Assembly (NCBI RefSeq): GCF_039545135.1
Contig: NZ_BAABRU010000018.1
Location: forward strand, 37,994 to 101,993
Length of the DNA: 64,000 nucleotides
Direction: 5' to 3'
Origin: Herpetosiphon gulosus
GTDB lineage: Bacteria; Chloroflexota; Chloroflexia; Chloroflexales; Herpetosiphonaceae
Positions within the stretch are counted from its first letter, which is position 1. Every line of letters starts with the position of its first letter. The translations under genes and the position numbers were made by a program. Positions 9,662 through 18,522 of this stretch are shown here, in pieces. The notes beneath the pieces were generated by a model that worked only from the letters and a program-made list of their open reading frames with translations, made no database searches and was not told the DNA's origin.

Positions 9662-11995
9662 TTGAGTGAACAACAAGTTCATAGCGTAACTGTCGAGCTG
9701 GCGGGTCGCCCGTTGACAATTGAAGCAGGTCGGGTTGCGCAGTTGGCCAATGGAGCAGTTTTGGTACGGTATGGCGATACAGTTTTGCTCGCCGCTGTGA
9801 CTGCTTCAACTGAACCACGCGATGGGATTGATTTCTTCCCACTGACGGTTGACTATGAAGAAAAGATGTACGCCGCAGGTAAAATCCCCGGTTCGTTCTT
9901 CAAACGTGAAGGCCGCCCAACCGAAACTGCCATTTTAACCTCGCGCTTGACCGATCGTCCATTGCGACCTTTGTTCCCCAAAGGTTATTACAATGACGTG
10001 CAGGTCTCGATCACCACACTTTCAACCGATCAAGTTAATGATCCGGGTCCGTTGGCAATTATTGGCGCTTCGGCAGCCTTGGTGATTTCGGATATTCCGT
10101 TTGCTGCGCCAGTTGGCGCGGTGCAAATGGGCCATATCGATGGCGTTTTTGCAATCAACCCAGTTATGGGCTTGATGGAAAATAGCCGCCTCGATTTGGT
10201 GGTTGCCGGTACTAGCGAAGCCGTGATGATGGTCGAAGCTAGCGCCTACGAATTGACCGAAGCTGAAATGCTCGAAGCGGTTAAGCGCGGCCACGAAGCC
10301 ATGCAAGCAGTGATTCAAGCTCAACTTGAATTGGCCGAAAAATGTGGCAAGCCCAAAAAAGAATTTGTGGCTCCGGTCGTTGATACCAGCCTGCAAGACG
10401 AAATCAAAGCTTGGATGGGCAATCGCTTCTTGCAAGCCTTGAACAACAGCGACAAAGCTGCTCGTGAAGCTGCTACCGATAGCTTGCGCACCGAAGTGTT
10501 GGAGCAATTCAGCGCTGGCGTAGCCGAAGAAGAATTGGCTGCTCGGGTCAAGGCAGTAACGAAAAACTACGATGCCTTAGTCAAAAATGAAGTTCGTTCT
10601 TCGATTCTTGAGCAAGGGATTCGGGTCGATGGCCGTAAGGTCAACGAAATTCGCCCAATTGCGGTCGATGTTGGGGTCTTGCCGCGCGTTCACGGCTCGG
10701 GCTTGTTTACCCGTGGTCAAACCCAAGTGCTCACCGTGGCAACGCTTGGCTCGCCTGGTGACGAACAACGGCTCGACGATTTGGGCATCGAAACCACTCG
10801 TCACTACATGCACCACTACAACTTCCCAGCTTTCTCGACTGGCGAAGCGCGGCCTTCACGTGGCCCACGTCGCCGCGATATTGGGCATGGCAAATTGGCT
10901 GAACGGGCTTTGGTACCAGTCCTGCCTGAAAAAGATACATTCCCCTACACCATGCGCTTGGTCTCGGAAGTGTTGGCCTCGAATGGTTCATCATCGATGG
11001 CCTCGGTTTGTGGTTCATCGCTGGCCTTGATGGATGCTGGTGTGCCAATCAAAGCTCCGGTTGCTGGTGTGGCAATGGGCTTGATCACTGGCAAAGAAGC
11101 TGGTCAGTTCAGCGTTTTGACCGACATCCAAGGCTTGGAAGATGCTTTGGGCGATATGGATTTCAAGGTTGCTGGTACGACTGCTGGTATCACCGCGCTG
11201 CAAATGGATATCAAAACCACAGGTATCACGTATGAAATTATGCAGCAAGCGTTTGAGCAAGCTCGCCAAGGTCGCGTGTTCATTCTCGATAAGATGAACG
11301 AAATTATCAACACTGCGCGTAACGATATTTCACAATTTGCGCCACGAATTATCACCCTGCAAATCGACCCATCGAAGATTGGGGCATTGATTGGGCCTGG
11401 TGGTAAGACGATTCGCTCAATTATCGAGCAAACTGGCGCTCAGATTGACGTTGAGGATGATGGCCGCGTATTCGTGACCACGCCCGATGCTGATGGCGCA
11501 CGTATGGCTCAATCGTTGATCGAAGGCTTGACCCGCGAAGCCAAAGTTGGCGAAATCTTTACTGGTAAAGTTGTGCGGATTATGCCGTATGGCGCGTTCG
11601 TCAATGTGTTGCCAGGCAAAGATGGCATGGTTCACGTTTCCGAGCTTGATGAAAAGCGCGTCGAAAACGTCGAAGATGTGGTCAAAATTGGCGATGAACT
11701 AACCGTGATGGTGATCGATGTTGAGCCAGGCACTGGTAAATTGAGCCTCTCACGCCGCGCAATTCTGACTGGCGAAACCGCTGAGCAACGCAAGAGCAGT
11801 AGTAGCAAAGGCGGCCCTCGCGGTGGCGGTGGTGGCGGCGACCGTGGCCCACGTCCAGGTGGCGATCGTGGCCCACGCCCCGACGGTGATCGCGGCCCAC
11901 GCCCTGAAGGCGACCGCCCTCGTGAAGGCGGCGACCGTGGCCCACGCCCAGGTAACGGTGGCAGCGACCGCCGTGGTGGTGGCTTCCGCGGCTAA
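9662..11995 (+). CDS. pnp: polyribonucleotide nucleotidyltransferase (PNPase) with RGG-like tail
   Basis: 777 residues from TTG 9662, set by GGAGG six bases upstream; the frame is open further 5' to 9596 but without a ribosome site. Phosphorolytic 3'-5' exoribonuclease of RNA turnover. Domains in order: first RNase PH core (about 1-220, with F-F-K-R-E-G-R-P-T and D-R-P-L-R-P-L-F), all-alpha linker, second RNase PH core (about 315-540, with T-R-G-Q-T-Q), KH (G-P-G-G-K-T-I-R-S-I-I, about 580), and S1 (G-A-F-V-N-V-L-P-G-K-D-G). From about residue 710 there is a basic Gly/Arg/Pro tail with repeats of G-D-R-G-P-R-P. Tails of this sort bind RNA in other proteins. Confidence 0.97.
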   Translation: MSEQQVHSVTVELAGRPLTIEAGRVAQLANGAVLVRYGDTVLLAAVTASTEPRDGIDFFPLTVDYEEKMYAAGKIPGSFFKREGRPTETAILTSRLTDRPLRPLFPKGYYNDVQVSITTLSTDQVNDPGPLAIIGASAALVISDIPFAAPVGAVQMGHIDGVFAINPVMGLMENSRLDLVVAGTSEAVMMVEASAYELTEAEMLEAVKRGHEAMQAVIQAQLELAEKCGKPKKEFVAPVVDTSLQDEIKAWMGNRFLQALNNSDKAAREAATDSLRTEVLEQFSAGVAEEELAARVKAVTKNYDALVKNEVRSSILEQGIRVDGRKVNEIRPIAVDVGVLPRVHGSGLFTRGQTQVLTVATLGSPGDEQRLDDLGIETTRHYMHHYNFPAFSTGEARPSRGPRRRDIGHGKLAERALVPVLPEKDTFPYTMRLVSEVLASNGSSSMASVCGSSLALMDAGVPIKAPVAGVAMGLITGKEAGQFSVLTDIQGLEDALGDMDFKVAGTTAGITALQMDIKTTGITYEIMQQAFEQARQGRVFILDKMNEIINTARNDISQFAPRIITLQIDPSKIGALIGPGGKTIRSIIEQTGAQIDVEDDGRVFVTTPDADGARMAQSLIEGLTREAKVGEIFTGKVVRIMPYGAFVNVLPGKDGMVHVSELDEKRVENVEDVVKIGDELTVMVIDVEPGTGKLSLSRRAILTGETAEQRKSSSSKGGPRGGGGGGDRGPRPGGDRGPRPDGDRGPRPEGDRPREGGDRGPRPGNGGSDRRGGGFRG

Positions 11996-12000
11996 TAGAT

Positions 12001-12148
12001 TCTGATCCACGAAGGACACGAAGTTTTTGTAACCACGAAGGACACGAAGCGCACGAATGTTTGGTATATTGGAATCCTGAGGTTTTTAGAACTGACAGCA
12101 AACCAATAAATCGAACTTAGTAGAACTTCGTGTCCTTCGCGGTTAAAA
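12001..12148. repeat. CACGAAG-word element with inverted arms
   Basis: Two copies of CCACGAAGGACACGAAG (12007-12049) are followed about 80 bp later by the reverse-complement word CTTCGTGTCCTTCGCGGTT (12126-12144). The roughly 75-bp centre is AT-rich and unique. It is not a gene. It separates pnp from the convergent ATPase gene. Confidence 0.8.
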
Positions 12149-12183
12149 ACCGATCCCCAACAACCAATCCCCGACCTCACAAT

Positions 12184-12993
12184 TCACAAATGGCGTAAAA
12201 AGCGTTCGGGATGATTGAGAAAATCGCGCAACAAGCTGACATGTTCAATCGCGTTATATTCAATTGGTTGCAAACCTGTAGGGCTAATCTGTAATAAGCG
12301 GGCTTTGGGGTAGGCCATAATAATTGGCGAGTGGGTCACAATCACAAATTGGCTTTGTTGCTGTTCAACTGCATCACGCATGAGCGCCAACAAACTCAAT
12401 TGGCGAATTGGTGCTAGCGGAGCTTCAGGTTCGTCGAGCAAATATAAGCCATTGGGCACAAAACGTGATTGAAATAAGCGTAAAAAACTCTCGCCATGCG
12501 AGGCATGATCGAGCCCATCACCATAACGCTGGCGCAACTCGCCGAGTGTGCGCGAATGGGTTTGACGAGCTTGGGCACGCGCCAAGGGCGAAAGCGTGGT
12601 GTCAGCCTCGATCTCGCGTAAGCCAGCTTCAGCTTCAAGCCGCAATTGATTTACCCGCTGAGCATAGCCGAAAAAATCTTCAGCCCGCAAGAAAAAGCCG
12701 CGTCCAGTGCGTTTATGCCAACTGAGTTTGAGATATTTAGCCAAACGGTGGGCCGACGTTAGGCTTTGATCACGCTCTAAATCGTAGGTTCCGACGGCGA
12801 TCGAGCGAGTGGCAACCGCCAAACCTTCTAGAAAAGTTGATTTGCCCGAGCCATTGTCGCCCACAATAATCGTCACAGGCGCATCAAAATCGAGGGTTTG
12901 ACCAATCAAGGCTTGGATGGCCGGCACATTTAGGGGAAATTGCTCAGCATCGTGGGCATCGGGTGGTTTAATTTTCAAACTAGCGAGTAGCAT
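12184..12993 (-). CDS. SMC/RecF-like ABC-class ATPase (COG3910-like)
   Basis: 269 residues. Single ABC-type head of the AAA_21/AAA_23 kind. Walker A is G-D-N-G-S-G-K-S-T (45-53), the signature region is A-S-H-G-E-S, Walker B is L-Y-L-L-D-E-P-E, and the switch His is in V-T-H-S-P-I. Between Walker A and the signature there is a short, charged, helical insertion rather than a full coiled coil. It starts three bases after the xseA stop, so it is co-translated with exonuclease VII. A DNA repair or nuclease-partner role is inferred from that position only. Confidence 0.8.
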   Translation of the reverse strand: MLLASLKIKPPDAHDAEQFPLNVPAIQALIGQTLDFDAPVTIIVGDNGSGKSTFLEGLAVATRSIAVGTYDLERDQSLTSAHRLAKYLKLSWHKRTGRGFFLRAEDFFGYAQRVNQLRLEAEAGLREIEADTTLSPLARAQARQTHSRTLGELRQRYGDGLDHASHGESFLRLFQSRFVPNGLYLLDEPEAPLAPIRQLSLLALMRDAVEQQQSQFVIVTHSPIIMAYPKARLLQISPTGLQPIEYNAIEHVSLLRDFLNHPERFLRHL

Positions 12994-12996
12994 GGC

Positions 12997-14175
12997 TCAA
13001 TCTCGTAGCTCAGTGATTGTGGCTTGAAGCTGGCCTTGGTGCAATTGAATATTAATTGGATCGCCAACTGCTACGTGGCTGGTGTTAGTGAGGGTACGAT
13101 CATTATGCAATACAACTGCATAGCCTCGCGCTAATGTTCGTTCGGGATTGAGTGCCACCAAACTGCGCTCGGCAACTTGAACTTTTAAGCGAGCCATTTC
13201 GAGCATGCGCTGGATCGCTCGCTGCAACTGTTGTTGTTGGGCGGTAACCTGCTCACGCGCTTGATGCAGCCGCATTTGAGGGTTGTGCCGTAAAAGCTGT
13301 TGTTGCTGTTGGCCTAATTCGCTGCGCAGCAATTGCAAACGCCCTTGAAACAAGCCATGCAACAGCCCAACGTGGCTGATCAATTCATCACGCAACGTTG
13401 CCAAATCGGGAGTGACCAATTCGGCGGCAGCTGAAGGCGTTGGCGCACGCAAATCGGCAACAAAATCAACAATTGTTGTATCGGTTTCGTGGCCAACTCC
13501 GGTGACGACTGGTACTGGCGAGGCAAAAATCGCCCGCGCTACAATCTCTTCGTTAAATGCCCAAAGATCTTCAATCGAGCCACCACCACGGGCCACGATA
13601 ATCACATCTGGCTCAAAATCGAATAGCTCATACAAGGCCTCAACAATCGAAGGCGCGGCATCTTCGCCCTGCACAAGAGCAGGAGCGACAATCACTTCGG
13701 CCAAAGGAAAACGGCGGCGCAGCACATTCAACATATCCTGCAAGGCCGCCCCAGTGGGTGAGGTGACAATACCGATGCGTTGAGGAAATAGTGGTAATGG
13801 CCGTTTGCGTTCGGTTAAGCCCTCAGCTTCTAATTGGGCTTTGAGTCGTTCATATTGGGCTTGCAACAGGCCTTCGCCAGCAGGTGTAATAAAATCGATG
13901 TATAGTTGCAAGCGCCCATTATAGAGTTCAACTTTGCCATGACCTAAAATCGCCATGCCATCTTGGGGCAAGTAGCTCAAACGCAAGGCTGTAGAACGCC
14001 AAATCACCGCATCAATGCGGGCATCGGCTTCTTTGAGGGTCAAATACCAATGGCCTGATGAATGGCGTTTGCAGTTAGAAACCTCACCATAAACCCAAAT
14101 ATCACTCACCACTGGGTCGCTAGTGAGCACTGCATTAATATAGCCACATAATTCACTGACTGAAAGTTGTTCCAT
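12997..14175 (-). CDS. xseA: exodeoxyribonuclease VII large subunit
   Basis: 392 residues. Single-strand-specific exonuclease subunit. Seen: N-terminal OB fold (S-D-I-W-V-Y-G-E-V-S-N), catalytic-domain motifs G-I-V-T-S-P-T-G-A-A-L-Q-D, V-A-R-G-G-G-S-I-E-D-L-W-A-F-N and T-G-V-G-H-E-T-D-T-T-I-V-D, then a Gln-rich coiled coil (about 275-330) as in the family. The ~80-residue partner XseB is normally next door, but none can be read on either side here. The downstream neighbour is the ATPase instead. Confidence 0.95.
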   Translation of the reverse strand: MEQLSVSELCGYINAVLTSDPVVSDIWVYGEVSNCKRHSSGHWYLTLKEADARIDAVIWRSTALRLSYLPQDGMAILGHGKVELYNGRLQLYIDFITPAGEGLLQAQYERLKAQLEAEGLTERKRPLPLFPQRIGIVTSPTGAALQDMLNVLRRRFPLAEVIVAPALVQGEDAAPSIVEALYELFDFEPDVIIVARGGGSIEDLWAFNEEIVARAIFASPVPVVTGVGHETDTTIVDFVADLRAPTPSAAAELVTPDLATLRDELISHVGLLHGLFQGRLQLLRSELGQQQQQLLRHNPQMRLHQAREQVTAQQQQLQRAIQRMLEMARLKVQVAERSLVALNPERTLARGYAVVLHNDRTLTNTSHVAVGDPINIQLHQGQLQATITELRD

Positions 14176-14266
14176 GGCTTGACCTGCTTATTGAGGATAG
14201 TAGCACAATTGTACGAGGATTTAACCAAAAAAACAATCGACAATTATTTAGCGGATTGAGTATGTT

Positions 14267-14335
14267 CCCTCACCCCCATGAAGATTGGAACTCCCCTCGC
14301 CCGCCGCAGTGGGAGAGGGGTTGGGGGTGAGGGCA
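14267..14335. repeat. MITE-like palindromic element, copy B (internally deleted)
   Basis: Starts CCCTCACCCCC and ends GGGGGTGAGGGC, with the CCGCAGTGGGAGAGGGG half-site of the family. The left internal half present in the other copies is missing, leaving about 69 bp. It lies between xseA (divergent) and the accB 3' end. Confidence 0.8.
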
Positions 14336-14389
14336 TGGAGATGATCCTTAAAACCAACCCTTGTAGGTCGGTTGATGAGGGAGCCAAAC

Positions 14390-14857
14390 TTAATCAAGCG
14401 GCACGATTGAAATTAGCACTTGACCATATTCAACAGGCTGACTATTTTCAACGTGAATCGCGGCTACCCGCCCATGAATTTCGCTCTCGATTTCGTTCAT
14501 CATCTTCATGGCTTCGACGATGCCAATCACATCGCCTGGATGAACCTCATCGCCAACTTTGACGTAGGCTGGGTCTTTGGGTGATGGCGAAGCATAGAAG
14601 GTTCCTACCATTGGCGATGTAATTGGTTGACCAATGGGAGCGGCAGGTGTTTCGGCAAGGTTGACAGCAACTGGCGCAGCCGCTACACCACTGGTTACAA
14701 CCACGGGGGCCGCCACCGCATAGGGCGTGCGCTTGACATGAATTTTGGCATCGCCACGCTCAAGGCTTAGCTCAGTAATATCAGTTTGGGTGATTAACCG
14801 CAGCAACTCACGCACATCCTCGGTGAGTAAATTCTGTTCGGGTGTTTGCTCACTCAT
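14390..14857 (-). CDS. accB: biotin carboxyl carrier protein of acetyl-CoA carboxylase
   Basis: 155 residues. Carries the biotin that shuttles CO2 between biotin carboxylase and carboxyltransferase in the first step of fatty acid synthesis. The C-terminal biotinyl domain (about 78-155) has the attachment motif E-A-M-K-M-M with lysine K118, plus the D-P-A-Y-V-K-V-G-D-E-V 'thumb' region typical of bacterial AccB. An Ala/Pro-rich linker occupies 46-77. The order pepQ-efp-accB is the same as in Bacillus; accC, usually next, is absent here. Confidence 0.95.
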   Translation of the reverse strand: MSEQTPEQNLLTEDVRELLRLITQTDITELSLERGDAKIHVKRTPYAVAAPVVVTSGVAAAPVAVNLAETPAAPIGQPITSPMVGTFYASPSPKDPAYVKVGDEVHPGDVIGIVEAMKMMNEIESEIHGRVAAIHVENSQPVEYGQVLISIVPLD

Positions 14858-14955
14858 GGGCTAGCATCCTCAACTACACTGGAAAATGGCGACGGCGCAG
14901 GGATTCTTGCCCAGCGCCGTGATGATCAGCTTTAAACTAATGGGCCAAACCCCAC

Positions 14956-15513
14956 TTAGATCCGAGTAATGTACTTACCGTTGGTGGTATCAACCCGAAT
15001 CCGTTCGCCAACCGCGACGAATGAAGGCACTTGAACCACCAAGCCTGTATCGGTGGTTGCAGGCTTGCCGCCACCTGAAGCGGTATCGCCTTTGTAGTTT
15101 GGCTCGGTTTCAACCACGACCATCTCAACTGAAGGTGGCAACGAAATATCCAGCACTTCATCTTCGTAGGTCAAAACGTCGAAGGTTTCGTTTTCGCGAA
15201 TGTACAACAACGCATCTTCGAGCAAATCCACGCTAACCGGGAATTGATCGTAGGTTTCGGTGTTCATCACATAGATGTAATTATCTTCGCGATAGAGATA
15301 TTGCACGTTACGGGTTGACAAGCGGGCAACTTCGAAGCGTTCGCCAGCCATAAACGTTTTAACCGTTGTAGCACTGGTGCGGACATTGCGTAAGGTCAGG
15401 CGCAAGAATGCCGTGCCACGACCTTGCTTGACGTGGTTGGCTTCCATCACGCGGAACAATTCACCATCAATAATGAGGGTTAGACCTTTGCGTACTTCAC
15501 CTGTTGAGACCAT
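14956..15513 (-). CDS. efp: translation elongation factor P, arginine-tip type
   Basis: 185 residues, three beta-barrel domains. Relieves ribosome stalling at polyproline. The domain I loop reads V-K-Q-G-R-G-T-A-F, which puts arginine R32 at the tip where lysine-type EF-Ps have the modified Lys (P-G-K-G-x-A). Arginine at this place is the residue rhamnosylated by EarP in some proteobacteria; no EarP-like gene is in the window. The C-terminal V-D-T-T-N-G-K-Y-I-T-R-I is the usual EF-P ending, though G-x-Y-x-x-R is slightly altered. GGGAG precedes the ATG. Confidence 0.96.
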   Translation of the reverse strand: MVSTGEVRKGLTLIIDGELFRVMEANHVKQGRGTAFLRLTLRNVRTSATTVKTFMAGERFEVARLSTRNVQYLYREDNYIYVMNTETYDQFPVSVDLLEDALLYIRENETFDVLTYEDEVLDISLPPSVEMVVVETEPNYKGDTASGGGKPATTDTGLVVQVPSFVAVGERIRVDTTNGKYITRI

Positions 15514-15546
15514 GATACAAGAACTCCCTTTGGGTTGTAATAAATT

Positions 15547-16632
15547 TTAGGCTTGCTCGATCACAATAATCGGGTCAAGTGGCGATTGTGTAAGAGTTTC
15601 AACGCCATTGGCGTTGAGCAAAACCAAGTTTTCGAGCCGCACGCCGCCCCAATCGGGCAGATAAATGCCTGGCTCAATGCTAAAAATTGAGCCAACTGGC
15701 AGCAGATCGTTATGCACACGACTGAGCCGTGGCTCTTCATGAATTTGTAGGCCAACCCCGTGGCCTGTGCCATGGCTGAAATATTCGCCATAGCCTGAGG
15801 CTTCGATCACATTGCGAGCCAAGGCATCGGCTTCTTTGCCAGTGGTGTTGGCGCTGATACCGTTGGTTGCATCGGCAAGGGCGTGGCGCACAATGCCATA
15901 AATTTCATCAAATTTGGCATCGGGCTGGCCTAAAACCAATGTGCGCGTCATATCGCCATGATAGCCAGCATAGAGCGCCCCAAAATCGACCACAATCGGC
16001 TGGCCTTGGCCCAGCGGGGCGTTGCCAGCGTGATAATGGGGCAAAGCGCTATTCAAGCCAGCACCCACAATAATCTCAAAGGCTAAACCATCGCCGCCAT
16101 GCTCAACAATCGCCTTGTGCAATTCCCAGGCAACTTCGCGTTCGAGCATGCTTGGGCGCAACATCGGCTTGACTGCGGCTAAGGCTTGGTCGGTAATGTT
16201 AATTGCTTGGCGCAAGGCCGCAACTTCTTCACTGCTTTTGATCGCGCGGAGTTGCTCGGTCAATGCCCCAATGGCAACCAAGGTTACATCAGCAGGCAAG
16301 GCTTGGCGTAAGGCATTGTAATCGGCAACGCTGAGGGTTGCTGGCTCAAAGCCCAAGCGCGTGATCGGTGCAATATGGCGGCCAACACAGCTATACAAGC
16401 TTTCATCAAGCGTGCGGGTGATCGTTTCAAATTGGCTGGCCTCTTGGGCTGCTTGCACGGTATAACGGCCATCGCTGATTAATAATGCCCGTTGAGCATC
16501 AATAATCAACAAGCCTGCCGAGCCAGTAAACCCGCTCAAATAGCGTCGATTTTGGCTATTAGCGACCAACAATCCATCGATTTGGGCTGCTTCAAAAAGC
16601 ATCCGCAACGCTGCGAGCCGTTCTTGAGACAC
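15547..16632 (-). CDS. Xaa-Pro peptidase, PepQ/aminopeptidase P family
   Basis: 361 residues from GTG 16632; an in-frame GTG at 16653 is possible but has a weaker upstream site. Metallopeptidase of the pita-bread fold cleaving Xaa-Pro bonds. The N-terminal creatinase-like domain (about 1-125) is followed by the catalytic domain, with metal ligands in V-D-F-G-A-L-Y-x-G-Y-H-G-D-M-T-R-T, the histidine of S-H-G-T-G-H-G-V-G-L, and the glutamates of F-S-I-E-P-G-I-Y and G-V-R-L-E-N-L. It sits 33 bp upstream of efp in the same direction, a widely conserved pairing. Confidence 0.92.
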   Translation of the reverse strand: MSQERLAALRMLFEAAQIDGLLVANSQNRRYLSGFTGSAGLLIIDAQRALLISDGRYTVQAAQEASQFETITRTLDESLYSCVGRHIAPITRLGFEPATLSVADYNALRQALPADVTLVAIGALTEQLRAIKSSEEVAALRQAINITDQALAAVKPMLRPSMLEREVAWELHKAIVEHGGDGLAFEIIVGAGLNSALPHYHAGNAPLGQGQPIVVDFGALYAGYHGDMTRTLVLGQPDAKFDEIYGIVRHALADATNGISANTTGKEADALARNVIEASGYGEYFSHGTGHGVGLQIHEEPRLSRVHNDLLPVGSIFSIEPGIYLPDWGGVRLENLVLLNANGVETLTQSPLDPIIVIEQA

Positions 16633-16772
16633 CGCGCACCAGCCTTTCAGCACACTACAAGCCCGCTTGGGGTTGCCAACGGGCTTTGTGTAGTATATAT
16701 GCCATCAAAGATGCTTGTCAAACGTTTTTATTGTAAAGCTGGTGTTCAGCCTATGCTTGTTTGATCCTCGGG

Positions 16773-17480
16773 CTATTTTACCCCGCCAAACGCAGCAAAG
16801 CAGCTATTTTTATGCAAAATATCGATCTTTTGGAAGCCAACGTTGCGCAAAATGTCAATTTGCCAGAGCAATGGGCGCGGCGAATCTTCGATTTCGATAT
16901 ACTCAAATACTTGGTCGCGGTAAGCCTCATCGCGGAAATCACTGAGATATTGGCCATAGCGTTGCCACATCAAGTTATGGACGGCCTCACTGGAATGTTC
17001 CACTAGATCGAAAATCCACAGCGAGCCGCCTGGCCGCAAGGCTGCATAACATTGGGCAAAGACCGCCTGCCATTCAGCATCGTCGCGTAGGTGGTGAAAT
17101 ACCGCCGCTGCCACAATAATATCAACCTGCTCATTGCCCAATTCAAGCTGGCGTACATCGCCTTGCAGTGCAGTAACCGTGCCTGTTGTGGCCGCCCCGA
17201 CCCGTTGTTGCGCTCGCTCAAGCATTGGCAAACTCAAATCGATCAGGGTCACATCAAGGTTAGGTAATTCTTGCAAGATTCGTAGGCTATAGTTGCCAGC
17301 GCCGCAGCCAATATCCAACATATGACGAGCATTAGGAGTGGTGGCAGCGGCAGCTTGGGCAACTAAAGTCATTGCTAACGGGGCATCGACGGTCGCTGAT
17401 TGACCAGTTTCCAAATTGGAAAAACGCTCAACATCAGCATCGAAGCGGGCACGAATCGTTTCAACGGTTGATTTGGTCAT
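16773..17480 (-). CDS. class I SAM-dependent methyltransferase
   Basis: 235 residues from ATG 17480 (GAGG eight bases upstream). Rossmann-like methyltransferase: motif I M-L-D-I-G-C-G-A-G-N-Y-S (about 54-65), acidic residue at the end of strand 2 in V-T-L-I-D-L-S, motif II-like L-Q-G-D-V-R, motif IV region V-D-I-I-V-A-A-A-V-F-H-H-L, and L-R-P-G-G-S-L-W-I-F-D. The substrate is not predictable. It stands alone, 140 bp upstream of pepQ and pointing the same way. Confidence 0.85.
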   Translation of the reverse strand: MTKSTVETIRARFDADVERFSNLETGQSATVDAPLAMTLVAQAAAATTPNARHMLDIGCGAGNYSLRILQELPNLDVTLIDLSLPMLERAQQRVGAATTGTVTALQGDVRQLELGNEQVDIIVAAAVFHHLRDDAEWQAVFAQCYAALRPGGSLWIFDLVEHSSEAVHNLMWQRYGQYLSDFRDEAYRDQVFEYIEIEDSPRPLLWQIDILRNVGFQKIDILHKNSCFAAFGGVK

Positions 17481-17669
17481 GGGAAATATCCTCAAACACA
17501 AACGAACTTCAATCGCGCTATTTTAGCAGGCTTGAGGAATTTTGTACTGATCAATATAGGATAAATTTAGTGCGCTTTTGGCTGGTTGAGTTTTTGGTGT
17601 TTCCAATCCCTGCCCCCCAACAACCGAACCCCGATCCCTCGCTGCGTGATTTCGCTGCTCAATCAATCC

Positions 17670-18509
17670 TTAATCGATGGTGGTCATTTTGATTGGTAAT
17701 GCTGGGGCGGGCTTGCCGCGTACACGCCGAATTACTTCTTTGAGTGCTCCCAGCAGCAAACGTGGTGGCGAAAGCAGGCTGATTGTCAAGCCATTGCGGC
17801 CATCGGTGGCCTTCGATGCCAGCCAAACCGCTTTCTGGGCAGGCACACTGGGCGGATTGCCCCACATGCGCAAGATCGTGCTGAGCGCTTCAAGTTTGGC
17901 CTCGTAGCCCGCCATCACTTGCACGTCAGTCAGCATATCGGTGGTCATCAAGCCTGGGTTAAAGCCCAAAACTTCGATGGCTTGGTTGCGATGTTCTTTG
18001 GCGAGGGCCAAGGTAAAATTGCGTACCCAGCTTTTGCTAGCACCATAGGCGGTTTGAAACGGCACAGGCCCAGTATCGCCCCGCCCAAACAGATTGATCA
18101 ATTTGCCATGACCTTGTTGTTGAAAATGTTTGAGCGCAGTAATTGAGCCGTGGTATGTGCCAAAAATATTCGTGTCGATCACGCGCCGATAATCGCGAGG
18201 ATGAATTGCCACAGTCGCACCATAAGGCCCAGCCACGCCAGCATTGTTGATCCAGACATCAAGTTTGCCAAACTGGGCGATGGTTTGATCGCGTAGCGCT
18301 TCGATTGCTGCCAAATCGCCAACATCGCAGGTTGTCGCCAGCACATGGCTCGATTGGCGTTTGAGTTGAGCCAGGGCTTGTTCAAGACTGGCCTGATCGC
18401 GGCCAGCAATCACAACTTTGGCTCCTTGGCGCAACATTGCTTCGGCCATTGCCAAGCCCAAGCCACGGCTACCACCAGTAATGACAATCACTTTATCTAA
18501 AAGTTTCAT
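17670..18509 (-). CDS. short-chain dehydrogenase/reductase lacking the catalytic serine
   Basis: 279 residues, classical SDR fold: T-G-G-S-R-G-L-G at 11-18, C-D-V near 61, N-N-A-G at 88-91, and Y155-x-x-x-K159 in A-Y-G-A-S-K. The usual active-site serine should lie 13 residues before the tyrosine. Here that stretch reads L-I-N-L-F-G-R-G-D-T-G, with Gly at the position. It may use another residue or be specialised. AGGAG precedes the ATG. Downstream of the low-GC membrane protein and in the same direction, but not obviously linked in function. Confidence 0.85.
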   Translation of the reverse strand: MKLLDKVIVITGGSRGLGLAMAEAMLRQGAKVVIAGRDQASLEQALAQLKRQSSHVLATTCDVGDLAAIEALRDQTIAQFGKLDVWINNAGVAGPYGATVAIHPRDYRRVIDTNIFGTYHGSITALKHFQQQGHGKLINLFGRGDTGPVPFQTAYGASKSWVRNFTLALAKEHRNQAIEVLGFNPGLMTTDMLTDVQVMAGYEAKLEALSTILRMWGNPPSVPAQKAVWLASKATDGRNGLTISLLSPPRLLLGALKEVIRRVRGKPAPALPIKMTTID

Positions 18510-18522
18510 TGGGCACTCCTAA

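Noticed and set aside
11682..12101. Minus-strand and alternate-frame open readings over the pnp tail
   Set aside because: GC-rich Gly/Arg/Pro repeats leave all frames open; the pnp frame has the conserved domains.
12001..12148. CRISPR array made of CACGAAG repeats
   Set aside because: Words are 7-17 bp, degenerate, irregularly spaced, inverted rather than direct across the element, and there are no cas genes.
16660..16685. AGCCCG...CGGGCT hairpin upstream of the PepQ-type gene as a terminator
   Set aside because: No T-run on either strand beyond the stem; it may simply be leader structure.
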